Shown: piece after piece, positions 1 through 6,798 of the stretch | Layout: every line of letters starts with the position of its first letter | Position numbering within the stretch: position 1 is the first letter of the stretch | DNA from: Pseudorhodobacter antarcticus | GTDB taxonomy: Bacteria; Pseudomonadota; Alphaproteobacteria; Rhodobacterales; Rhodobacteraceae | Length of the DNA: 16,898 bases | Assembly: GCA_945897655.1 (NCBI GenBank) | Contig: CAMDHB010000033.1 | Location: 1 to 16,898 of the forward strand | Direction: 5' to 3' | The notes under the pieces: generated by a model | What the model saw: only the letters and a program-made list of their open reading frames with translations | Told to the model about the DNA's origin: nothing | The model's database searches: none | Position numbers and translations under genes: made by a program

Positions 1-64
<64 letters not shown>

Positions 65-105
65 GCCGGTGTCCGGCCGGAGTGTTTTGCCTGACGTGGC
101 GGGCA

Positions 106-132
106 ATTAGACTCAATTCGGCGATCGTGCAA
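106..132 (-). promoter_or_regulatory. Candidate promoter for the tRNA-Thr gene
   Basis: On the minus strand a TTGCAC element (132-127) is followed 15 bases later by TCTAAT (111-106), which matches the sigma-70 -10 consensus at five of six positions. This would start transcription roughly 35 bases before the mature tRNA 5' end at 64, a normal leader length for a tRNA. The 15-base spacer is shorter than ideal. Assignment rests on motif resemblance and position only. The rest of the 65-292 gap holds nothing else I can support. Confidence 0.4.
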
Positions 133-292
133 GGGCCTATGGGCAAATACTGTCGGGAAGTTACACTTTGGGCCAGACGGTGAGCGGCCGGGCGGGCCGG
201 GTCTTGGGTTGCTACGGTGGCACTGCCGGTTTGGGGCGGGGATGCAGCGGCTGATCTGGACGGTTCCCGCAGGTTGCGATACACCACCTTGC

Positions 293-472
293 ATGACCGA
301 CGACCCCGTTCCAAGCCCTGCCAAGCAGCCCAAGAGCCAACGCGCCCAGCATCGCGAAGGACGGTTGAAGGTGGCGTTGAAGGCCAATATGGCCAAGCGC
401 AAGCAGCAGGTGCGCGCAAGGTCCGAAGATGACGCGACGGGTCAAGGCGGCGACAAGACTGAAAAAGGGTGA
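293..472 (+). CDS. Small basic hypothetical protein upstream of murA (59 aa)
   Basis: This short frame encodes a hydrophilic protein with no membrane segment. The middle (about residues 18-43) is dense in Lys and Arg and includes the run LKVALKANMAKRKQQVRARS, which probably forms a basic helix. The tail is acidic then polar. From memory, similar short proteins with an LKxALKANMAKRKxQ-like core sit in front of murA in Rhodobacteraceae; this could not be checked here. It ends nine bases before the murA ATG, so co-transcription is likely. The start at 293 was chosen because translation from there begins MTDDP and gives the compact family-like protein. No clear ribosome site precedes it, and an in-frame ATG at 242 is an alternative. 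Function is unknown; nucleic-acid binding is only a guess from charge. Confidence 0.65.
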   Translation: MTDDPVPSPAKQPKSQRAQHREGRLKVALKANMAKRKQQVRARSEDDATGQGGDKTEKG

Positions 473-481
473 GGCAGGCAG

Positions 482-1750
482 ATGGATTCGATTGTTGTAA
501 GGGGTAATGGCGCGCTGACGGGTGCGATCCCGATTGCAGGCGCCAAGAACGCCTGTCTGACCTTGATGCCAGCGACGCTGCTGTCAGAAGAGCCGCTGAC
601 GCTGACCAATGCGCCGCGTCTGTCGGATATTGCCACGATGACGCAGCTTTTGCGCTCGCTTGGGGCCGAGGTTGCCAGCCTGCAGGACGGGTTGGTGTTG
701 GCGATGTCCAGTCACAGCATCACGAACCACACCGCCGACTATGACATCGTGCGCAAGATGCGGGCATCGATTTTGGTGCTGGGGCCGATGCTGGCGCGGG
801 ATGGTCATGCGGTTGTGTCGCTGCCGGGGGGATGTGCGATCGGCGCGCGGCCGGTCGATTTGCACCTGCGCGCGTTGGAGGCGATGGGGGCGACGCTGGA
901 CCTGCGCGACGGCTATATCCACGCCAAGGCGCCGGGCGGGCGTCTGAAGGGGGCGGTGTTCGAGTTTCCCTTTGTGTCCGTCGGGGCGACCGAGAATGCG
1001 CTGATGGCGGCCACGCTGGCCAAGGGCACCACGGTTCTGAAGAATGCCGCACGGGAGCCGGAGATTGTCGACCTCGCGCGCTGCCTGCGCAAGATGGGTG
1101 CGCAGATTGAGGGGGAGGGCACCTCGTCCCTTACCATTCAAGGAGTTGACCGGCTGAATGGGGCCACGCATCCCGTTGTGACCGACCGGATCGAACTGGG
1201 GACCTATATGCTGGTTCCGGCGATCTGCGGGGGCGAGGTGGAATGTCTGGGCGGCCGGATGGAACTGGTCGGGGCATTCGCCGAAAAGCTGGACGAGGCG
1301 GGGGTTTCGGTGACCGAGACCGAGCGTGGCTTGAAGGTGTCGCGCAAGAACGGCCGGGTGAGTGCTGTCAATGTGACGACCGAGCCTTTCCCGGGGTTCC
1401 CGACCGATTTGCAGGCGCAGATGATGGCGCTGCTGTGCACGGCTAATGGCACCTCGGTTCTGGAAGAGAAGATCTTTGAGAACCGGTTCATGCATGCGCC
1501 GGAACTGATCCGCATGGGAGCGAAGATCGATGTTCATGGCGGCATGGCCCGTGTGACGGGTGTCGACAAACTGCGAGGGGCCCGGGTGATGGCCACGGAC
1601 CTGCGCGCCTCGGTCAGCCTGATCCTTGCCGCTTTGGCCGCTGAAGGGGAAACTGTGGTCAGCCGGGTCTATCACCTTGACCGCGGCTACGAGAGGGTTG
1701 AAGAAAAGCTGCGCGCCTGCGGGGCGCAGATCGAACGGATCAAGACATGA
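482..1750 (+). CDS. murA: UDP-N-acetylglucosamine 1-carboxyvinyltransferase MurA
   Basis: MurA transfers enolpyruvate from phosphoenolpyruvate to UDP-GlcNAc, the first committed cytoplasmic step of peptidoglycan synthesis. The 422-residue protein has the normal length and two-domain EPT fold. Visible hallmarks are Lys22-Asn23 in the GAKNA motif, the mobile loop LPGGCAIGARPVDLHL with catalytic Cys118 (codon at 833-835), the PGFPTDLQAQ segment with the catalytic Asp near residue 305, and DLRAS near the C-terminus with the PEP-binding Arg. The Cys rather than Asp at the loop predicts fosfomycin sensitivity at the target level. A GAGG-like ribosome site lies about ten bases before the ATG. The stop overlaps the start of the next gene (ATGA at 1747-1750), so the two are probably translationally coupled. 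Confidence 0.98.
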   Translation: MDSIVVRGNGALTGAIPIAGAKNACLTLMPATLLSEEPLTLTNAPRLSDIATMTQLLRSLGAEVASLQDGLVLAMSSHSITNHTADYDIVRKMRASILVLGPMLARDGHAVVSLPGGCAIGARPVDLHLRALEAMGATLDLRDGYIHAKAPGGRLKGAVFEFPFVSVGATENALMAATLAKGTTVLKNAAREPEIVDLARCLRKMGAQIEGEGTSSLTIQGVDRLNGATHPVVTDRIELGTYMLVPAICGGEVECLGGRMELVGAFAEKLDEAGVSVTETERGLKVSRKNGRVSAVNVTTEPFPGFPTDLQAQMMALLCTANGTSVLEEKIFENRFMHAPELIRMGAKIDVHGGMARVTGVDKLRGARVMATDLRASVSLILAALAAEGETVVSRVYHLDRGYERVEEKLRACGAQIERIKT

Positions 1751-2226
1751 CCGATGCCCGGTTTGAAGACGCCGATGACGCCCCCCTGCGCCTGATCGCG
1801 CAGGATGCCGAGGGGTTGTCGGTGTTGTCGACCCTGCTGCAGGATGCCGTGTTTCCTATCACTGAAATGACCTATGCCGCCAAGCGCCGCCGCTTTGCCC
1901 TGCTCTTGAACCGCTTTCGGTGGGAGGATCGTGACGCCGCTGAACGCGCCCGCCGGGGGTATGAGCGGGTCCAAAGCCTGTTGGTGTTTGAGGGCGTTCT
2001 GTCGGTGAAAAGCCAAGGCATTGACCGGCGCGAGGCGGATACCGTGTTGTCGCTGCTGTCGATTGCCTTCCAACCCGGTGCCGAAGGGGCGGGGCGCATT
2101 GACCTGACCCTGGCCGGTGACGGCGCGATTGCGCTGGAGGTCGAGGTGCTGGATGCCACGTTGCGCGATGTGTCGCGCCCCTATCTTGCGCCGTCTGGGC
2201 GCGCCCCTGCACATGAGGAGAACTGA
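1747..2226 (+). CDS. DUF2948-type protein (159 aa)
   Basis: This is a soluble 159-residue protein of unknown function with features I recognise from the alphaproteobacterial DUF2948 family. They include an N-terminal APLRLIAQDAEGLSVLSTLLQDAV stretch, a central RRFALLLNRFRWED segment, and a C-terminal LEVEVLDATLRDVSRPY block. No catalytic motif, signal peptide or membrane segment is visible. The family is commonly found directly after murA, as here, and the ATGA overlap with murA implies coupled translation. In related genomes hisD usually follows; here an unrelated dehydrogenase starts two bases after the stop codon. The assignment rests on sequence resemblance plus this neighbourhood. Confidence 0.85.
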   Translation: MTDARFEDADDAPLRLIAQDAEGLSVLSTLLQDAVFPITEMTYAAKRRRFALLLNRFRWEDRDAAERARRGYERVQSLLVFEGVLSVKSQGIDRREADTVLSLLSIAFQPGAEGAGRIDLTLAGDGAIALEVEVLDATLRDVSRPYLAPSGRAPAHEEN

Positions 2227-2227
2227 C

Positions 2228-2965
2228 ATGGGACGGCTGAACGGCAAGCGGGCCTTGGTAACCGCGGCAGGGCAGGGCATCGGGCGGGCAAGTGCCCTTG
2301 CGATGGCCCGTGAAGGGGCGCAGGTTCTGGCGACCGACGTCAATGAGGCGGCGCTGGCCACCCTGGCCGCCGAGGGGTTGGAAACCCGGGTTCTGAACGT
2401 GCGCGACCCGGCATCCATCGCGGCGGCAGTCGAGGCGGCGGGGCGGGTCGATGCGCTGTTCAACTGCGCGGGCTTTGTGGCGGCGGGCACCATCATGGAC
2501 TGTGATGAGGATCAGTGGGCCTTTTCCATGGATCTGAACATGACAGCCATGTACCGCATGTGCCGGTCCTTCCTGCCGGGCATGTTGGCGCAGGGTAGCG
2601 GCAGCATCATCAACATGGCGTCTGTGGCAGGGTCCATCATCGGGGCGCCGAACCGGTTCGTCTATGGCGCAACCAAGGCAGGGGTCATCGGGTTGACCAA
2701 GGCGATTGCGGCTGATTTCATCACCAAGGGAATTCGCTGCAACGCAATTTGCCCCGGCACGGTGGAAAGCCCGTCGTTGGAGCAGCGGTTGCACGACACG
2801 GGGAACTATGAGGCGGCCAAGGCGGCCTTCATTGCCCGGCAGCCCATCGGGCGTATCGGGCGGCCCGAAGAAATTGCGGCGCTGGTGGTCTATCTTGCCA
2901 GCGACGAGTCCAGCTATACGACCGGGGTCGCCCATGTGATCGACGGCGGTTGGTCCAACGTTTGA
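2228..2965 (+). CDS. SDR dehydrogenase, probable 2-keto-3-deoxy-L-fuconate-type dehydrogenase
   Basis: This is a classical short-chain dehydrogenase of 245 residues. It has the cofactor loop TAAGQGIGR (12-20), Asp37 after the second strand favouring NAD over NADP, NCAG (79-82), catalytic Ser132, Tyr146 and Lys150 (YGATK), and the CPGTVESPSL segment (175-184). The C-terminal DGGWSNV is also typical. The protein closely resembles the DHRS6/BDH2 subgroup, whose bacterial members include 2-keto-3-deoxy-L-fuconate dehydrogenase, which oxidises the C4 hydroxyl of the sugar acid. The neighbouring FAH-family gene supports that role, because the diketo product is the substrate of such hydrolases. A 3-hydroxybutyrate-type dehydrogenase is the main alternative. 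The ATG at 2228 was chosen over an in-frame upstream ATG at 2117 because it follows GAGGAG and gives the family length; the longer version would lie over the DUF2948 gene. Confidence 0.9.
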   Translation: MGRLNGKRALVTAAGQGIGRASALAMAREGAQVLATDVNEAALATLAAEGLETRVLNVRDPASIAAAVEAAGRVDALFNCAGFVAAGTIMDCDEDQWAFSMDLNMTAMYRMCRSFLPGMLAQGSGSIINMASVAGSIIGAPNRFVYGATKAGVIGLTKAIAADFITKGIRCNAICPGTVESPSLEQRLHDTGNYEAAKAAFIARQPIGRIGRPEEIAALVVYLASDESSYTTGVAHVIDGGWSNV

Positions 2966-2975
2966 GGAGGAAGAG

Positions 2976-3821
2976 ATGAAACTTTTGCGCCACGGCCCTC
3001 GGGGTCAGGAAAAGCCCGGTCTGATGCATTCGGACGGCACGGTTCGCGATCTGTCAGGGCTGGTGCCCGATATCGGCGGGGCGGTTCTGTCGGATGTGGG
3101 TCTGGGGATGCTGCGGGGGGTTGACCCCTCGGCCTTGCCAGTTGTTGCGGCAGGGACCCGGCTTGGGGCCTGCGTGGCGGGGACGGGCAAGTTCATCTGC
3201 ATCGGGTTGAACTATGCGGACCACGCCGCTGAAAGCGGCATGCAGGTTCCGCCCGAGCCTGTGATCTTCATGAAGGCCACCTCTGCAATCTGCGGGCCGA
3301 CCGACCCGATCATCATTCCCCGCACCTCGACCAAGACGGACTGGGAGGTGGAACTGGCGGTCATCATCGGCAAACGGGCCAAGTATGTCTCGCAGGACGA
3401 CGCGATGGACTATGTGGCGGGCTATGCCGTCGCCCATGACGTGTCCGAGCGGGCGTTTCAGACCGAACGCAGCGGGCAGTGGACCAAGGGGAAATCCTGC
3501 GACAACTTTGGCCAGCTTGGCCCATGGTTGGTGACGCGGGATGAGGTTGCGGATCCGCAGAATCTGGGGATGTGGCTGACCGTCAATGGGGTCAAGCGGC
3601 AGAACGGGTCGACCAAGACGATGGTTTACGGGGTCAAGTATCTGGTCAGCTATCTGTCGCAGTTCATGAGCCTGGAACCGGGTGACGTAATCTCGACCGG
3701 GACCCCGCCCGGTGTGGGCATGGGGATGAAGCCGAGCCCGGTTTATCTGAAGGCGGGCGATGTGGTTGAACTGGCCATCGAGGGTCTGGGTCAGCAGCGT
3801 CAGGATGTGATCGCGGACTGA
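2976..3821 (+). CDS. FAH-family hydrolase, probable 2,4-diketo-3-deoxy-L-fuconate hydrolase
   Basis: This 281-residue enzyme belongs to the fumarylacetoacetate hydrolase superfamily. An N-terminal cap is followed by the catalytic barrel beginning GKFICIGLNYADHAAE (71-86). The metal ligands are visible as Glu124 and Glu126 in DWEVELAVIIG and Asp155 in AVAHDVSER. KGKSCDNFGQLGPW (171-184) and the closing STGTPPGVGMG (240-250) are family signatures. Databases often label such proteins ureidoglycolate lyase, but with an adjacent DHRS6-like dehydrogenase the better guess is cleavage of a 2,4-diketo-3-deoxy acid to pyruvate and lactate, as in the L-fucose and L-rhamnose routes (LRA6-type). A strong GAGGAGGAAGAG ribosome site precedes the ATG, ten bases after the SDR stop. 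A terminator follows. The exact substrate is inference. Confidence 0.9.
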   Translation: MKLLRHGPRGQEKPGLMHSDGTVRDLSGLVPDIGGAVLSDVGLGMLRGVDPSALPVVAAGTRLGACVAGTGKFICIGLNYADHAAESGMQVPPEPVIFMKATSAICGPTDPIIIPRTSTKTDWEVELAVIIGKRAKYVSQDDAMDYVAGYAVAHDVSERAFQTERSGQWTKGKSCDNFGQLGPWLVTRDEVADPQNLGMWLTVNGVKRQNGSTKTMVYGVKYLVSYLSQFMSLEPGDVISTGTPPGVGMGMKPSPVYLKAGDVVELAIEGLGQQRQDVIAD

Positions 3822-3836
3822 GCCTGAGGGCGGATT

Positions 3837-3880
3837 TCCCGCAGCGTTCCACGCGTGGAATGCTGCGGGAGGTGTTTTAT
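3837..3880 (+). terminator. Rho-independent terminator after the FAH gene
   Basis: A nearly perfect 15-pair stem (3837-3851 with 3856-3870, one G-U pair) closes on a CGCG loop. It is followed by GGTGTTTTATTT. It starts 16 bases after the stop codon of the FAH gene and should end the murA-to-FAH transcript. The T-rich tract is on the + side only, so it is probably not an efficient terminator for transcripts arriving from the right. Confidence 0.85.
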
Positions 3881-3957
3881 TTAAATGGGTTGTGGCTTTG
3901 TATTGACCGGGCGTTAGATTTTGATTTCACAGCTATACCGGGGCGCAGGGTTGAAGA

Positions 3958-3976
3958 GTCGGGGTGAAACCCCGAC
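3958..3976 (-). terminator. Hairpin directly after the ydcV stop, possible terminator
   Basis: An 8-pair stem (3958-3965 with 3969-3976) with a three-base loop begins at the base next to the ydcV stop codon. On the minus strand it is followed by TCTTCAACCC, which is a poor T-tract. It may therefore be a weak terminator or a 3'-end protector of the transporter transcript. Confidence 0.45.
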
Positions 3977-4780
3977 CTACTTGCCGCCGCCTGCGGTTTC
4001 GGACCCGCCACGGGTCAGGTAATAGGCGATCAGGATGGGGATGAAGGTGGCGATGAAGACCACCATTGCGACTACATTGGTCACCGGGCGTTGGCGGGGG
4101 CGGACCAGTTCTTCGAGCATCCAGATTGGCAGCGTGCTTTGTTGGCCTGCGGTGAAGGTGGTCACGATCACTTCGTCGAAGGACAGGGCGAAGGCGAGCA
4201 TTCCGCCTGCCAAAAGGGCAGAGCCGAGGTTCGGCAGCAGGACAAAGCGGAAGGTCTGGAAGGAATTGGCGCCGAGGTCGGCGGAGGCCTCAAGGATGCC
4301 GCCGGACAGGCGGCGGAAGCGGGCGACGGCGTTGTTGTAGACGATGACGATGCAGAAGGTTGCATGGCCCAGCACGATGGTCAGCGTCGAGAACGGGATG
4401 TCCATGATCGAGAAGGCCGAGCGCATCGAGATGCCGGTGATCACACCGGGCAGCGCGATGGGCAGGATGATGAGCAGGGACACCTGATCGCGGCCAAAGA
4501 AGCGGGTCCCGGCCATTGCGGCGGCGACGAGAGTGCCAAGGATCAGGGCCAGCACAGTGGACAGGGCCGCGACCTGTAGCGACAGGTAGAGGGGGGGCCA
4601 GATGTCGGGGCGGTTCCAGGCGACGGCGAACCATTCGGTGGTCAGGCCCGGGGGCGGGAAGGTGAAGGAGCGTTCTTCGGTTGTGAAGGCGTAGAGGAAG
4701 ATCAGCAGGATCGGCAGGTGCAGGAACAACAGGCCTGCAATGGCGGCGATCTTCAGTCCGAGGGAGGCTTCAGAGCGCAT
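3977..4780 (-). CDS. ydcV: ABC transporter permease, YdcV/PotI type
   Basis: This is an inner-membrane permease of 267 residues, the second permease of a polyamine-type ABC importer. About six hydrophobic segments are visible, at roughly residues 10-31, 66-90, 100-122, 132-150, 186-208 and 233-254. The EAA loop that docks on the ATPase is EASADLGANSFQTFRFVLLP (164-183), with the conserved Gly at 170. It is the last gene of the cluster. Its ATG overlaps the end of the first permease gene by 11 bases, so translation is likely coupled, with GGGGGCC just before the start as a possible ribosome site. The E. coli YdcSTUV order is the same. The name follows from the very YdcS-like binding protein in this operon; substrate specificity cannot be read from the permease. 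Confidence 0.93.
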   Translation of the reverse strand: MRSEASLGLKIAAIAGLLFLHLPILLIFLYAFTTEERSFTFPPPGLTTEWFAVAWNRPDIWPPLYLSLQVAALSTVLALILGTLVAAAMAGTRFFGRDQVSLLIILPIALPGVITGISMRSAFSIMDIPFSTLTIVLGHATFCIVIVYNNAVARFRRLSGGILEASADLGANSFQTFRFVLLPNLGSALLAGGMLAFALSFDEVIVTTFTAGQQSTLPIWMLEELVRPRQRPVTNVVAMVVFIATFIPILIAYYLTRGGSETAGGGK

Positions 4781-5708
4781 CGAAGGCCCCCGCGCGTTTG
4801 GCTAGGCTGAGGTAGATCAGCATGATGACGATGGGAACCACGGCGAAGGCGGCGGCAAGGGGGATGTTCCCGGCGGTGCCTTGCAATTGGTAAACCGCCA
4901 TGCCGATGAAGGAGGCGGAGGTGCCAATGATCTGGGGGATGATGTAGTCGCCCAAGGTCAGCGAGAAGGTGAAGATTGACCCGGCCACGATGCCCGGCAT
5001 GGCGAGGGGCAGGACCACGGTGCGAAAGGTCTGGCGGGCGGTGGCGCCCAGGTCGGCGGCGGCCTCCAACATCGAATTGGGAACACGCTCCAACGAGGCC
5101 TGCATGGGCAGGATCATGAAGGGCAGCCAGACATAGGTGAAGGTCAGGAAGGTGCCGATGTAGGAGGTGGAGAGCGAGTTGCCGCCCACACCGGGCAGGC
5201 TGAGCGCGGCGTTCAGAAGCCAGCTTGTATGCGTCGCCTCGGTCGCCCAGGTCAGGATGCCTTCCTTGGCCAGGATCAGTTTCCAGGCGTAGACCTTGAC
5301 CAGATAGGAGGACCAGAGCGGCAGCATGATGCCGAGGTAGAAGGCGGCCTTCCAGCGGCCCTTGGCATAGCGGGCGGCGAAATAGGCGATGGGGAAGGCG
5401 ATGAAGGCTGAGGCGATGGTGACGGCGATGGCCATGCCAAGGGTGCGCAGGATGACATCGGCGTTCGAGGGGCGCAGCAGTTCGCCATAGGTTTTCAGGG
5501 TGAATTCATGGACGATGAGGCCTGAGAATTCGTCTATGGAATAGAAGGATTGCAGCAGTAGGGCGGCGAGGGAGCCCAAGTAGACCACGCCCAGCCACAG
5601 GAGCGGCGGAGCGATCAGCAGGGACAAGAGCAGCCTTGGGTGGCGCCAGAAGAGCGTTGTCAGCCGGTCGGCAAGGCCACGGGGGGGGATGATGGCGGGT
5701 GCGGTCAT
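4770..5708 (-). CDS. ydcU: ABC transporter permease, YdcU/PotH type
   Basis: This is the first permease of the importer, 312 residues, with about six membrane segments (roughly 27-54, 88-112, 121-141, 180-203, 236-258, 284-304). The EAA loop is EAAADLGATARQTFRTVVLP (215-234). As is usual for PotH-like permeases, a long periplasmic loop follows the first segment. The start at 5708 was chosen because its ATG overlaps the stop of the ATPase gene (ATGA, 5705-5708) and the protein then begins directly before the first hydrophobic segment. The frame stays open upstream to 5930, but that part is antisense-like, Pro/Arg/His-rich sequence inside the ATPase gene. It would form a heterodimeric channel with the product of the next gene. 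Confidence 0.93.
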   Translation of the reverse strand: MTAPAIIPPRGLADRLTTLFWRHPRLLLSLLIAPPLLWLGVVYLGSLAALLLQSFYSIDEFSGLIVHEFTLKTYGELLRPSNADVILRTLGMAIAVTIASAFIAFPIAYFAARYAKGRWKAAFYLGIMLPLWSSYLVKVYAWKLILAKEGILTWATEATHTSWLLNAALSLPGVGGNSLSTSYIGTFLTFTYVWLPFMILPMQASLERVPNSMLEAAADLGATARQTFRTVVLPLAMPGIVAGSIFTFSLTLGDYIIPQIIGTSASFIGMAVYQLQGTAGNIPLAAAFAVVPIVIMLIYLSLAKRAGAFDAL

Positions 5709-6691
5709 GCCTCGTCCATCACGTGCAGCGCGGCGGGGTCGAAGGTCAGGGTCATCTGGCTGCCGACCTGCGGGGTCGCGGTGCCGCTGGGCAGATGGGC
5801 TGCGATGTCCTGGCCTTGGGTGGTGACGGTGACGCGGTGGCCTGCACCGAGGTAGCGGAGGGCGGTGACCGTGCCGGTGATGGGGCCAAAGGGGGCGGGG
5901 TGCAGCGCCTCGGGGCGGAGGGAGGACCATTTGGTGGGGCCGCCCAAGGATTGGGTCAGGGCGGGCGGCAGGACGTTGGACGAACCCACGAAATCGGCCA
6001 CGAAGCGGGTTTTGGGGTGGGCGTAGATGTCGGTGGGGGTGCCGATCTGGGCGATGCGGCCGTTGTTGAAGACGGCCAGGCTATCGGCCATCGACAGCGC
6101 CTCGGACTGGTCATGGGTGACGAAGACGAAGGTGATGCCAAGGCGCTTTTGCAGGGATTTAAGCTCGTCCTGCATTGCCTCGCGCAGTTTGAGGTCAAGG
6201 GCGCCAAGGGGTTCGTCGAGCAGGAGGACGCGGGGTTCGTTGACGAGGGCGCGGGCGAGGGCGACGCGTTGGCGCTGGCCGCCGGACAGTTGGGCGGGCT
6301 TGCGGTCGCCGTAGCCGTCAAGGTGGACGAGGGCCAGCATGTCCTCAGCCTTGGCATAGCGGGGGGTTCGGGCCATGCCTTTGACCATCAGCCCGTAGGC
6401 CACGTTGTCGCGCACGTTCATGTGCGGGAACAGGGCATAGTCTTGAAAGACGGTGTTGACGTGGCGCAGGTGGGGCGGGACGGCTGAGACATCTTCGCCA
6501 AAGATCCGGATCTGGCCGGAAGTGGGTTTCTCGAACCCCGAAATCAGGCGCAGGCAGGTCGTCTTGCCCGAGCCGGAGGGGCCAAGCATGGCAAAGAAGG
6601 CGCCTTCGGCGATGGTCAGGTCAACGGCATCTACGGCCTTGGTGGCACCGAAATGGCGCGACACCGCCTGGAATTCAACGGCAGAGGTCAT
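5705..6691 (-). CDS. ydcT: ABC transporter ATP-binding protein, YdcT/PotA type
   Basis: This 328-residue cytoplasmic ATPase powers the importer. All nucleotide-binding motifs are intact: Walker A GPSGSGKTT (37-45), Q-loop Gln83, signature LSGGQ (135-139), Walker B VLLLDE (155-160), D-loop GALD (163-166) and switch His193 in VTHDQ. A C-terminal TOBE-type regulatory domain (about 250-325, including SSLRPEAL) is typical of the polyamine/iron/sulfate ATPase subgroup. The stop overlaps the start of the first permease. The gene is separated from the binding-protein gene by a 107-base spacer with two hairpins, so it may be expressed at a lower level than that gene. No strong Shine-Dalgarno site is visible before the ATG. 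Confidence 0.97.
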   Translation of the reverse strand: MTSAVEFQAVSRHFGATKAVDAVDLTIAEGAFFAMLGPSGSGKTTCLRLISGFEKPTSGQIRIFGEDVSAVPPHLRHVNTVFQDYALFPHMNVRDNVAYGLMVKGMARTPRYAKAEDMLALVHLDGYGDRKPAQLSGGQRQRVALARALVNEPRVLLLDEPLGALDLKLREAMQDELKSLQKRLGITFVFVTHDQSEALSMADSLAVFNNGRIAQIGTPTDIYAHPKTRFVADFVGSSNVLPPALTQSLGGPTKWSSLRPEALHPAPFGPITGTVTALRYLGAGHRVTVTTQGQDIAAHLPSGTATPQVGSQMTLTFDPAALHVMDEA

Positions 6692-6712
6692 GGGATCATT
6701 TCCGAAAAAGGG

Positions 6713-6738
6713 ACCGGGCAGGATTTACCCTGCCCGGT
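6713..6738 (-). terminator. Hairpin plus T-run between ydcS and ydcT (attenuating terminator)
   Basis: A perfect 10-pair stem (6713-6722 with 6729-6738) has a six-base loop. On the minus strand it is followed by three C and then five T (6709-6705), giving a terminator-like element inside the operon, 22 bases before the ydcT start. Such elements commonly let the binding-protein mRNA accumulate above the membrane-component mRNA. Partial termination is inferred, not shown. Confidence 0.6.
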
Positions 6739-6746
6739 TCTTGTAG

Positions 6747-6794
6747 GATGGGCAGTTCTGCGCTTTGCCGTGGCAAGGCGCAGGTTTGCCCATC
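6747..6794 (-). repeat. Long imperfect hairpin immediately after the ydcS stop
   Basis: An outer stem (6747-6754 with 6787-6794, 8 pairs) encloses an inner stem (6758-6768 with 6773-6783, about 11 pairs with one G-U) separated by a small internal loop. It starts four bases after the ydcS stop codon. On the transcript it would lie directly before the T-run hairpin at 6713-6738. It is probably a 3' mRNA stabiliser for ydcS; a REP-like repeat is possible. Confidence 0.55.
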
Positions 6795-6798
6795 TTAG

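Noticed and set aside
584..1675. Long - strand open frame opposite murA
   Set aside because: It is rich in His, Arg, Pro and Gln, as expected for a complementary frame of murA, and has no motif of its own.
2976..3821. Reading the FAH protein as ureidoglycolate lyase
   Set aside because: No allantoin or ureide genes are nearby, and the dehydrogenase partner fits a diketo sugar-acid hydrolase better. The lyase label is a common default for this family.
5709..5930. N-terminal extension of the first permease
   Set aside because: The extra 74 residues are Pro/Arg/His-rich, lie inside the ATPase gene, and the ATGA overlap at 5705-5708 offers a normal start.
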